From positions 107,541,417 through 107,605,416 of the forward strand of contig NC_077222.1 in the NCBI RefSeq assembly GCF_024763615.1: DNA of 64,000 nt, given 5' to 3'. Numbering within the stretch: the first letter of the stretch is position 1; each line of letters begins with the position of its first letter. The notes beneath the pieces are model-generated. The model saw only the letters and a program-made list of their open reading frames with translations, had not been told where the DNA came from and searched no databases. Below are positions 24,218 through 36,600 of this stretch, piece by piece. Origin of the DNA: Phlebotomus papatasi. Lineage: Eukaryota > Arthropoda > Insecta > Diptera > Psychodidae. A program made the position numbers and the translations under genes.

Positions 24218-24498
24218 TTAGGGCCTTGACAGACCTGAGGATTAGCCGAAAGACGGCTTATAGCGTAATTATATTTGAAATAATGGTTAAACTACATTTC
24301 AATTATTTTTCACTAAACCGTGTCTCGGCTTAAGTCGTAAGTCTGTTAAGGACTTAGGGCCTTGACAGACCTGAAGAATAGCCGAGAGACCCGAGAGACG
24401 GCTTAGCGTAATTATATTAGAAATGAAGGTACATTTCCATAATTTTCCACTAAGTCGTCTCTCGGCTTAAGTCGTAAGTGTGTCTAAGTCTCTAGGGT
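24218..24498. mobile_element. two tandem copies of a ~140-bp MITE
   Basis: Each unit begins TTAGGGCCTTGACAGACCTG and ends with the inverse CTTAAGTCGTAAGTxTGT. The inner palindrome AGCCGAxAGACGGCTTA / TCTCGGCTTAAG brackets an AT-rich loop. The second begins where the first ends (about 24354-24356), sharing TTA. A third copy is at 28738-28875. Confidence 0.75.
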
Positions 24499-25275
24499 AT
24501 TAGGCTCCATATTTTAAATATAACAATAATACAATTTTGTTTCTGAATTACGCAATATAAGGAAAAGTACCCTATGCCAACCACTTAAAGATAGATTTTG
24601 TGAAAAACTTATGAAAAAAACGTTATAATTTGTGTTTTTTGATAGGGTTTTTGCCTAAAACTATAGAATATATCTTTGTCTATCTAATTGTGAACTTAAT
24701 TTAGTCATAATATAATTTTAAATTAGAAAAAAATTAAAATGTTTCAAAAATGTGTAAAACGTCGACATTCGCTTAATATAACAGATATAGATTTATCATA
24801 CTATCGATTCGATTGTGTCGAAAAGTTATCATTCCACCCCAGTATTCCTCTACTCGACCGCCTGGGGTTCCTCTACTCGACCACCCATTTTTCTTAAAAT
24901 TAAACAAACCACAAAACTATAAAATCTCTGATTTACCTTAAGCTTGTTCAACACATTAATAATAACAGTTAAAATTTGGTTAATCAATTGAGACTTACCA
25001 GACAGATCAAGAATGTTCTATTACGTTTAATTAAAAAATTGCATGTTCTTCTTAATAATGGAGTAAAAAAGCTCTTTTTAATATGGACTTAAAGTTTATC
25101 TAAATGGCCTAATTTCATTACTTACTTATCAGGCAGGATTTTTTCGAATTTTTAACTTAAGATTGAATATTAAGAGAATATTATATATTAAATTTTGATA
25201 AACCACTAAAAGTGTCCGTTATTTAGGATTGTGTAATATAAGAAAACTAGCTAAACTTCAGTCTAAAACACCCAT

Positions 25276-26555
25276 ATAAAGTGGTCTTCAGACTAGAGGT
25301 TTAGCCCAGTTCCTGAAGGCCTCAGAATCCTAAATGGCAACCAATTTTATAAGGCCATCAGTCCTGAAAAATCCAATCCTACGTTAAATTTTCCAAAATA
25401 TCTTGACTTATAAGAAATTATAATAGTTAAGCCATATATGGCTAAGCCTAAGTGTGGAGCCCGTATAAGGCTTAGCCATACGGTTTAAGTGCTTATGATT
25501 TTGTCTAAACAACTTACATTTTGTTCAGACAAGCCGGACCTTCGGGAACTAGGCTAAACCTCTAGTCTAATACGGGCTTCAGACCTAAGGCTTAGCCATA
25601 TGGATTAACTGATCTAATTCTTAATCAATCAAGATCTTTCGGATAAATTTAAATTAGGATTTGATTTTTAAGGAAAAATGACTTTTTAGATTCTGAAAAA
25701 GTGAGAAAATTAGTGGCTATTTAGGATTTTGAGATCTTCAGGAACTGGGCTAAATCTCTAGTCTGAGGACCGTCTAATACGGTCTTCAGACCTAAGACAG
25801 CCATATGGCTTAACTGCTTTAATTTCTTATAAATCACGATTTTTTGGAAAAATTTAACATAGGATTGGGTTGGGTTATTAAAAATAAGTGACATATAGGG
25901 TTATCGAAAAGCAATAAAATTGCTCGCTATTTAGATTTTTAGGACCTTTGGGAACTGGACTAATCCACTAGTCTGAAGACCGCTTAAAGATCGCTTAGTT
26001 ATCCAAAGAAATTCAAGCTGATCTTCGAGAATATTTAGCCTGTAAAATTTAGCAAGAAAAATTCAAGTAAAGGATATTTAAGCAAAGAACCTGTCATACC
26101 TGATCTTAAACTTTCTAAATATGGCAGTTTTCAATTTTGCCTGACCCTACCGCCAAATTTTACAAACTAAACAATCTAGGTCTATTTGAGGTATTTTTTA
26201 AAGGATTATGTTCAACGCACAATAACTTTTGTTTTGTAAACATGTTTTCGATACTGCCTATGAGAGTGAGCTAGATGACTAGATCTAGATCCTACTCCCT
26301 CTCACTGGAAGCTCTGAAAACATGTTTACAAACAAAAGCTATTGTGCGCTATGGGCATTATGCGAGCTTCAGACTTAAGCCTTAGACATATGACTTAATT
26401 TCTCTAATTTTTAACAGTCAATAATTATTATTTTGACTCAGGGTTGGATTATTAAGGAGAAATGATCCGTTAGATTTTAAAACGTAAAAAAATGGCTGCC
26501 TTTTAGGATTATGATACCTTCGGGAACTGGGCTAAACTTCTAGTCTGACGACCGC
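25276..26555. repeat. array of a dispersed inverted-repeat module
   Basis: At least five copies of a module like ACCTTCGGGAACTGGGCTAA followed by CTAGTCTGA and GACCG occur near 25290 (inverted), 25540, 25730, 25950 and 26510. They alternate with CTTCAGACCTAAGGCTTAGC blocks. The spacing is about 200-260 bp with one larger gap that contains the MITE at 26213. Looks like tandem or nested copies of one MITE family. Confidence 0.6.
26213..26351. mobile_element. ~140-bp MITE with 35-bp inverted repeats
   Basis: Left CAACGCACAATAACTTTTGT and right complement AGCGCACAATAGCTTTTGT both continue to TAAACATGTTTTC. Confidence 0.8.
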
Positions 26556-26580
26556 TTTAAGGTCTACAACTAAAGTTTGT

Positions 26581-26659
26581 AAAAAGGATGTTCTTTCGCT
26601 AAGTAGTTTCATTAAATCTTTTGTAAAATTTAATCACATTTCTGAAAGAACATCCTTTT
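26581..26659. repeat. inverted repeat hairpin (17-bp arms)
   Basis: AAAAGGATGTTCTTTC at about 26581-26597 is complemented by GAAAGAACATCCTTTT at about 26643-26659, with a 45-bp AT-rich loop. Confidence 0.7.
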
Positions 26660-27671
26660 GACAAATATTTAACAAAAAGCAATACATACCTTGTTTTAAT
26701 TTACAGGTTAGTGTAATTTTTATAATTCCCAGAAGACTTTTACTGCGAACTTAGGAAAACTTCAATTATTTTTCTAAAGCCATAAAATTGCTCCAAAATT
26801 CCAGAAAATAAAACAACAAATTTTAATTCATCGAAGTATTTATATGACAGTGAAATATTCCATAGTATAATCAACCAGTTAATGCTACAGAATCTTAAGT
26901 TAACAAATATTAAATAGCAATTATTTCGTGTTACAACATATTTCTTATTATTCTCTTGTAGCTCATTTTACTCTTTTAAAATATGTAAAAAGGTATTTAT
27001 TTTTTTCAAAAAGTGAGATCAATGAAAATATTTTAGGCTTAAAAATATGTGAGAGATAAAAATGTTTTTATTGATTGCAAAGTTATTAATTCTGTTTGCA
27101 CGAAACTTAATTCAAAAATAAAAATAATTTTTCTTGTAAAATAAAAATCATTCAATGAATTTACTTCATTTTATGGCAAAAAAAATTATAAAATATAAAT
27201 TTTGGTATTTCAGAGATGCTGTTTTAATAATTATTTATTATCAAAAAAAAAAAAACTTCACCGATTTTTTTTCTTCAAAATTTCTCGGAGACACATTAAA
27301 ATATTTTTTTAAAGGGTTTAACAATAAAATATATCCTCTATAAAATATATTAATATATCAATTATAAATAAATGAATTGAGAATGATATTGAGGGTTGGG
27401 GGTGAATTGTAAAGTAATTGCGGAGATAGATAATTTTTCTTTCTTGATAAGCTTTTCCAAGTGGAATTTGCAGTGATTTTTTTTGGAGAGCTTCTGCACC
27501 TTTTTCATTTCCCCTAATATTTTCTTTTCTTTATCCTTCACTTAATTTTTCTTTTGAAAGCAACACACGACAAACAATCTAAGAAAAATACTCGCGCTGA
27601 GATGGTGGAGCCAGGAAGAAGCTCATCGTGAAGTCCGTACTACTCTCTTGCGTTTCCTCATCCGCCTTTTT

Positions 27672-30600
27672 CTACTTTGAGAGGAGAAACATAATCAAAC
27701 GGAAGTTGATGGCTTTTGAGGCCAACAATCTGTTGCACTCGGAACTGTCCGGAAGTGGAAACAGGTTGTATTCGCTCATGTTCTCCTGCAAATCAACAAC
27801 AAAAGTCATCCATGGAATCAAGAAAATAACTCCCCAGAGGACTCACAGTATCAGTAAAGTCATGCTTGTAGATCTTCGTGTTGAGCTTCATGTCAGAGAA
27901 AGGTCCCTTGAGGGCGAAGTAGTGAATGTTCAGAGGACACGATGTCTTCGTCTTCAGGATCAACTGATAAGTGATTTCGCGTTCGCACGATTGATGTGGA
28001 TCTCTCTGACTGTTATTGATCCTAGCCTTAACCACCCACTGATGATTGAAGGCCGTGAATCTGGCCGTCTCATAGAATAACTTCTGCACGTACTCATCTG
28101 TGCGATATGGCTTCATCTGAAGATCATTGAAGATGATCTTCTCATAACTTAGCAGATCAATGAGCGTAGCATAGAATTTTTTCTCCTCCTCAAAGTCCAC
28201 ATCACGTGCCTGAAGGGCTGACATCACCTCAGCTCCGGACTTCTTTGGGTGCGAGCACACTTCTTCATGCTCATGAGCTACAACGTAAAATGAGCAGAAA
28301 GAACTTCTTTTATGCTGCACTTATTGAATCTTTGACCGGGATTAGGCACAAAACGCTTTTTCTATGTTATCGCACACGTTTTATTTGAGTGCCGATCAAG
28401 CGATTTATCGCAAATATTGTGCCGATATGTCAATCTTTCACAAAGATCGAGCCGATGTGTCGGTTTTTAACACCTAATCGGCATTTATTTGTCAATTTAC
28501 TCTACGAAAGGCATTTATCCACCTTTTCGAACTAACTATTTTCCTTATTTTGAGTTTTTCATAACGGTCAAAGTTACTCAATATTGCTACAGACTTCAGG
28601 ATTAACCGAAAAACGACTTCACTCTTTTGGAACCACATCATTTGCAACAACCCAATTTCATGATTTTTTTGGCCAAAACTATCTTAGATCTTCAATTAAT
28701 CAAGCTTTTACAAAAAATATCCTAGATTTTGGCATCCTTAGGTCCTTGACAGTCTTAAGTCTTTAAGCCGACACACGGCTTAGTGAAAAGTGATAGATAA
28801 GTAAGTTAGCCATTATTTCGATTATAATTACGCTAAGCCATCTCTCGGCTAATTCTGAAGTCTGTCAAGGCCTAATCATCCGCAAGAATTGGATTTCAAC
28901 CGATTTTAAATAATGATTTCATTTTTTTCAAAATTATAAATATTTTTCTTTGTGTACTCAGCAGAGCTGTAAGGCCTCTATACACTAGGAACTTTTTTTT
29001 AATTGCCTTTTATAAAAAAAATCCCTTATCATTGTAGCAGGAACGTCAAATTTTTTTAAAAAGGCAATTTTTAAAGAAAATTGCTTATAGTTCTATTCTA
29101 CTATTTTAAAATTACATCTAGAATCTAGAATCAATTTTGAGACCAAGATCAAGATCCAGTTCAAGAAAATCTCAGGATTTTGACATTCTGAAATCAAAAA
29201 ATCAAGATTCAGATGTCAAATCTGTGAAATGTATTGGAATCTTGAAATTCAAGACACAAACCGTTTGGATATTAACATGTGCAATTCTGAAACCAAGATT
29301 TCAAGACGTCAAATTTCCTATTTTCTTGAATTCCAAGAACCTTTCGGAGGTGCTTGGAATTTTCAAGCTACTAACAATTTGAAGTTTCATACGGTAATTG
29401 CTCTTGATAAGGAATATTTCTATAAGAAATGATACAAAAAGAGAATTACTATGAAAAAGACTGCGTTTGGTATTGTAATTTACTCGAAATGGTACATATT
29501 TCTAGATGTATAATATACATTGTATATGTATCGAAGTACAACACCCTGAGAATAGCTGCTAAAGAATCACATCTCGACTAAGCATTTCAAGATTTATCAC
29601 AGGTCACAAGTTTGGTTTGAACTTCCTGTTTTCCCGATTATAGCCTCTAATTTATTTTTTAATACGTCCTATAATTCAGTTTTCTAATTTATATGGCGAA
29701 ATTTCAACAAATTCAACAGAGAAATGAAGATATTTGTAAGAGGTGACGGTTCGTTAAGTGTGGAAAATCTTAAAATCTTGGTTCTTAGCAAAGACAATTT
29801 AAGTTATTACTTGGCGTCAGAATATGAAATCTTGATTTGAAAATGTTTGACAGCTTGAAATTTTAATCTTCATCTTGGTCTCAGAATTGAGGTTCAGATA
29901 ACATTTATTCAAAGATCAAAACTGCCTAATCTTTATTGTCCGTTGAAGAACAAATACCTAAAATCTAAAGGTTAGCCGAGACATATTCCGCTTAATTCTC
30001 ATAACCGTAAATTAATTAAGCAGTATTCTAATGTACTTTTTCTTAACTAATTAAGTACTTTTTACTATTTCCAATCTTATTACTTATTCAGTCTCACGTG
30101 CACCATAAAAAATAGTTTAGGAAATTGTAAAAATAATGAAAATATGTAATTGTCATGGTGTATGTCTTAGATAAATGTAATGATTTTATCGTACAATTTT
30201 TCTCATACGCTGTCGTAAATATTCAATTCATTTGTACCAATTTATGATCTTATTTTTATCTAATATTTAAAGGCAAGCTCATTTGTTGTTCATATGTTGC
30301 AGAAAAAATAAAATAAAAAGCTGAGATTGTAAAGAATCTCAGCTAATAGGCGTATGTTTCAGAAAAACGTTCTTAACTGTTGCATTTTGACATTTATTTT
30401 CTACATATGACATAATTAGAAATATATTAACAAAATGATAAATAAAAATCAAAATTAAAAATATACAGTATACTCTCACTCAATCGGCTCTTTTTCAATC
30501 GGGCGACAAATTTTGTTGACAATTTTCACGTTTAATTATGAAGCTAATTTGCTCAAATTCGCTGTAGTTCTTCCTATTTTATCGTGATTCTTTATAATTG

Positions 30601-33600
30601 AGCGTTTTTTGTGGAATTTACAAAGGCTTAGACGCTCAATTCTTTCGCTAAACCGGATGACATTTTGCCCTATGTTCCCAATTGAGAGAGAGTCTACTGT
30701 AGGTAGATTTTTTAACCTAAAAAAAATCTAAAATTTAAACGCTAAGCTAAGACACACACCATAAGGGTTGCTATTCGGGACAATTTTTTTTTTAGAAAAG
30801 TGCTCTCTTAAAAAAGCAAAGGGACTTTTTTTCGGAACAGTAGGACAATTTCTCTTGACATCTCATGAGCTCAAGTCATCAGCTCAAGTCAAAATTCATA
30901 AACTTGAGCCTTCGAATCCTGCCTTCTTAAAATCTTCTCCAATTCTCGCTTTCTTTTCTTGATTACCCTATAAATAGAATCCTTTTAATTCTTTTAATAC
31001 TGTCTTTCTTTCGCTTCCTACTTTTTCTAACATTTCAGTTAAAATTCTTTCTCGTAAACGTCCCTCGGAAACTCTGTCACAAGTCTCTATTTACAAAGGT
31101 TTTTTATTTTCGGCAAATTCTCATTTCTAAATTTTTATGTCTGTCATGAACGAATTCCCACCAAAAACTGGTTACCTTTACACGAAATGGTTGTCTCCTC
31201 AGCGAGCACAGTTAGTTCTAAACAACAGCGTTTTCAGCATATTTTTGCTGAATCGATCAGCTGACCGGTCAGCAAGTCTCGAACAAAAAATGCTAACCAA
31301 ATACATGGAAATGGCACTGCAACGCAAGTGTCGTTATAAGATTAGCAGAATTCTGCTGAAAATACAAAAGTTTTCAGCTGAATTGAAATAGGTTGGCATG
31401 GTGATCGCTAGGACATGTATATTTTCAGCTGAATCAGTCGCGAGAAAGTGTAATTTCCGGTCAGCATATTTTTGTTGATCAACTCAGAAAAAATATGCTG
31501 AAAACGCTGCCTTTTCAGCTAACTGTTCTTATGCTGAGAATTCGATCAATTTGAATTTGATTTGAACCCAGCGAGCTCCAAATACAAATCGATTGCAATT
31601 CAGCTGAAAACTTGTATTTTCAGCTGAATTTTGCCAACTTTAAAACGACATTCACATGTATTAGGATAGCACTTTTTGTTCGAAAACTGCTGACATGTGA
31701 GCATATTTTTATTGATCGATTCAGCAAAAATATGCTGAAAACACTACTTCTTTCAGCTAACTGTGTTTGCTGAGAAGTAACCATGTTGTTTTGATAATCC
31801 TCATGGATTAGGCCATAGATTTGCATTAACGCATATACTTCAGTCTTACAACACTTAGGATATAATTTTTGTAATACAGAACACTCACCCTCGTGAATAG
31901 GTCCTTTCCATTGGCAACCAATGCGGATGTACTTGCAATTAGCCGGTCTCTCCTCACACTCAACCTGCTCATGGCGCTCCAAGGATTTACAGGGGAACTC
32001 CTTTCCGCAGTACTACAAAAAAAATCAATGGTAAAATTCATTACACCTGAAGAGGCTTATTCTAAGCCTAAAAATAATCTCACCTGACAGTCACTGGGCA
32101 ACTCTGAGACAGCTTTCTCCACTGCAAGATTCCTGCTTGCGGTACTCTTGGAGATTTCCACACGGCAATTGGGACAAGTTGCTGCCTGATCGCGCAATCT
32201 TCAAAAAAAATTTGGGAAGGCAAATTTAAAATAAGATTCATCAAACATTAATTAACAATTCTTCTCACCTTCCATCAGCCAGAAGATGAGTGAAACACGC
32301 TGCACACATCAAATGACCCATTTGACACTGTGAGAAAAATGTATTAGTACAGAAAATTCTTGAAGACATTGCATGGGGAATAGAGGTCACTGTGGGGGTC
32401 AAAAAGAAATTCATGAATTAGGAAATTAAACATGAGATATTGCATGATAAAAATAGTCAAATTGTATCAAATTTTCTAATTAGAATATGTATATATAGAA
32501 AAAAAATATCGTAGATTGACGTGTGACTTACCACCCTGAAAATATAAATTTATAAATATTAATCTTTCTCATTTTCTTTCATATGGCTTAAAGATAGTAA
32601 AATAAATAAATAAATACAATCGCAAAAATGATAAAATGAATTGTGATGAATTGTTTATTTTGTTTTCTGTGGAAAAGAAGAAAAATGGTTGTCACCAATT
32701 GGGCATCTTGCATAATCCAACTAACAGAAAAAAGATATTGTCATTGAAGAAAAGATTGGTGAAAAAATTGAAAAACATCGATTTTCGCTACTTTGAGAAA
32801 AAATTTATTTGCTCTCATTCAAATCTTTTGTAGACGTAAAATTATTGTATGTTTTTTTTTCATCACTTATCACTAAGGTATAATTACTAGGTTTTTTTCA
32901 ACTTCACATTATCAATTTCTTGTTTTTTTAAGTTAATACATTTTTTTTTCAAAGTCTTTTATTCCATCTTCAATTGTATACTCCATTCTAATTACATATT
33001 TCTCGTTAACTTTTCTCCATTTCTTGTCTACTTTCTACATCTTTTTTTTTGCAGATGAATCTTCTATCTCTTTTCTATGATATTTATTTTCTCAATTTGT
33101 TCTCTTTTCCTCAGTGATCAAATTAAAATTCCTAAGTAATTGTGATGTTATAGCAAAAAAAATCAACTTCAATTACATTTCATTCTTTGCTATAGTTGGC
33201 CAATAAACTAGTACAAAATAAATGTTTTCTTTTCCTGCTTGTTTTTTCTTTTTTTTTAATTATCATATCACACTTAACAATTATCCAAAGTAACATTGAA
33301 AATTGATTTATATGTTGTTATTGAGGAAAAATTTATTCATTTTTTGCATATTCTTTTATTATTTGAATCTATTTTCGAATAGAATATTATGTTGTTATTG
33401 AATTTTTTTACTTTGCGATGTTAGGAATGTTAAAAACCCTTTAAAAGAGCTACGCAAATGGCAAAAATATTTCTTTGTTTGAAAATTGATAGAAAACATA
33501 ACAAATGCTGAAGCTACCCATCCTTGTCACACACACGCAATATTTATAGGCAATATCAATTTCACTCACACAAATGATATGCTCCAACAGCTGAGAGTTT

Positions 33601-36600
33601 GTTTTGTGTTTATCACAGAAAACAGCTGGCTATTCGTCCATTTATTACTCATTCGCTCTCCCGTTTTTCGCCTTGCCCTTCTCTCTCTCTCTCTCTCTCT
33701 CCATCTCAATCAAGTTCCGTTCTCTCTGTTGGCATTCTCTTTTACATATTTTTTTTCTCATCATCATCTCTTTTGCCACGATGGAAAAATACTCTCTGTG
33801 GGCATTACTGAAGGGTGATCTTATCGACAAAATGTTGGCGTTGAACCTTGGAATGTGTCTTTTACTCCCCACCCCTACTCTCTCTCTCTCTCTAACTTCT
33901 ATCGCCCAAAGTCAAAACAATCTCCCGCAATTCTCTCTCATTCTCTCATTGTTTCCCACTTTGATGCTTCTCTCTCCCAAGGAATGGCATTTCCCAACTC
34001 GAAGGGCTTGCTGTAATGTTTTTTTTTGTGTTTCTCTTTCAACATTGAACGAACAAAAAATGACGTATCCACTGCGCAAGATTTAAATGTTATTTTCTCT
34101 CCATCTCACTCATGCCTCCACACAAACTACTTTTCTCATCTCACTCTCACTTCATGTTCTAATGTCGATAGGAAATGAAGGTGCAGCTTTTCAAAAACAT
34201 TTCGTCTCTCCGTTTCTCATTCAGCCATCCTCTCTCTCCCAGATTCTCTTTGTTTTGGTTTTGCTCTACCTCGTTGAGTGAGCAATATAATGCAACTATC
34301 GCCGTAACTCAAACTATGAGAGATGGTGCCTTGAGGACTTCTGCAACCCCCCTCTCCATAATATCGATTTTTAGCAAAAATCATTTCTATTCGATTTTCG
34401 GGTACTCCTTGACCCTTCTACCGTCCCTTTATCGCAAAGTCAATTATTTCCAAAGCTATAGAGAGGATTCAAATTTTAAAATCTTATACTCAGCATGTAA
34501 AACCTCAGCTTGAAATTGCTCTCCTGTAAAGTTGGACATTCGCGTCTTATTCTTAGACGTATTTGTATGAAGCAGGGGCCCATCAAGCCTAATAAAAAGT
34601 GAAGACATTTTTCACTTTTCCTTGTAAAAATTTTGCAGCTATTGCACTGCGACTTAACCAAAATTGCTCGTAGTTCTTGTATTATTTCGGCGATCATTAT
34701 GAAATATGTATTTTAGATAGATTTTAGTGCACTATTCCGAAATATATCAGACTCATAAGTCAATTCTCTTTAGGAAAAAACTTGCCAATAGTCTTCAGTA
34801 CTTCTATGCAAAAACGTATGGAAAAATGAAATGTTGAGAGGACCCTGTATGAAGCGTAGGCCCTCAGCAAACAGAATTGCGAACTCTTGTCCACGTTTGA
34901 GAGGAGCGATATCCCGGAGTTACTCCTAGACCCTCTAGACCGAACGCTCATCTTCAAAACCCACTGTTATGACACTAAACGAAAATTTTAGTGTCATAAC
35001 TAAGTTTAGCGAAACAGTTTATGGGGTGCCCGGCCTCAAGTGAGTGGGACATCTGCTATAGTGTTATTATTATAATTATTACGGTCTAATCCCTGGCGAG
35101 TGGCCTTCAAAGTTGAAGCCAATTTCTTCATTTCACATATAAATGCGTATGGGAATTTTTCTGAACTCGTGAACGTTACACGATATATGTCAAAACTGAG
35201 GTGTTCCTTGTGTACAAGAATCTAGTCCTTGTAAAGAGGGATAAATAAACTATATTTCCGTCTAAATATCTTTTTGTTCTGAGAAGTGTAAGCTGAGTTT
35301 CTGATCAATTTGTGAGTTGGCTTCAAACAACTCTATATAAAAAAGACACTTTGCCAGGGAGTAGGTCCCGGTACACTCAGATGAGTAATAGAATAGTGAT
35401 AGTGAGAGGGGATCTCAGGTGCGCAATAGGCGAGACCGTTGGCTCTTGGGCGCATCGATCCCCTCCTTGACTCAGTGTTGTGAGTTCGAATCCCGCCCGG
35501 TGCAAAGATCTGAATGTCTAGAAAAAGACATTTTCACTGTGTTATAACGTAAGAAATATGCACCGCCTCTGCACAAAAATTCCGGGAGCATGGAAAAAGC
35601 ACCTCACATTACGAGGAAGGCGCTCCTGGACGATCTACGATCAGCAGTTTCTTTCAACACGGGATATACGACAACATAATAGAATTGTAATAAACATAAT
35701 AAATATATCCCAATACGATTAATACGGTTGGAACGCCTAACCCCGCGACCCCGATTGGGACTACCGGTTGAATATGAATGAATTGATGATCATAAAAATC
35801 GACAAAGCAAAGTAAAAAAAAACTTTGCAAAATTCTCAAAGTAATGACAGGATATTTATTAAGTAAATCGAACTGGGACCTAAATAGGGAGTATTGCGAT
35901 ACATAGCCTCTTCCCTTCTATTTCTATGTTCATCTCCAAGCGGGCTAGATGTCTCGGGCTACAAAAACTCGCAAGGAGCCTCCGATCGAACGAACTTTTC
36001 AACAACCACGTATGCTACGTTTCTAGAACGAGCTGACAGGATCGTCAGGACTAGAGGAGGTCAGTGCGAGAGCCTCAGTCCCAGTGCAAAGCAAGTCCAT
36101 GTGGCGCTCAATGACACTTTCCGTATTATAACAGAGTGCCTTAAGCCTTCCTTTATTGGAAAGGATTTTGCATTAGCAGGCATAGCTCCACCGACAATTA
36201 GATGGCCCAGACAGAGTTTTCCAACGTCAGCTTGAAGTCCCGGAAGTGCTTTATTAGAAGCTCGCGACTTATTGATAGGAAGGGCTTGGCAACGGGCCAT
36301 AAATCAAGTTGGCCTACATGGCAGGCACTGAAACCACTGAGGATGAGTCTACTTTGTGTGAATGCGGACAACAACAAACCATAGAGTATTTCTACAACTG
36401 TTCGATATGTCCGACGACTTGTACTTACAACTCTTAAAAGCGAGGCTGACGCAGTCTGGGATGGACCAGAAAGTCAGCTGCTGTGTAAAGCGATGCTCTC
36501 TGATAAAGATTCAAGAAGGATAAAGCCGCTCTATGGCATTTGCCCGGAAAATGGGCTGACATGCTTCATCTTACCCTTGATAAAGGGATATTCTAATGGA

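Larger units (their letters stand above)
23213..27671. other. Vav-CYHR1 intergenic region, MITE-rich
   Basis: Upstream of Vav and downstream of CYHR1. Holds a MITE half (23764-23930), two tandem MITEs (24218-24498), an array of related repeats (25276-26555), a MITE (26213-26351) and a hairpin (26581-26659). The Vav promoter should lie in 23213-23450, but no clear core motif is visible. Confidence 0.7.

Noticed and set aside
33486..34281. Overlapping plus-strand frames of 64-160 codons
   Set aside because: Translate CT-rich low-complexity DNA (runs of Ser/Leu), lie within CYHR1 intron 1 and have no splice or start context.
35418..35505. Functional tRNA gene
   Set aside because: Good B box only; flanking SINE-like body and no complete cloverleaf.
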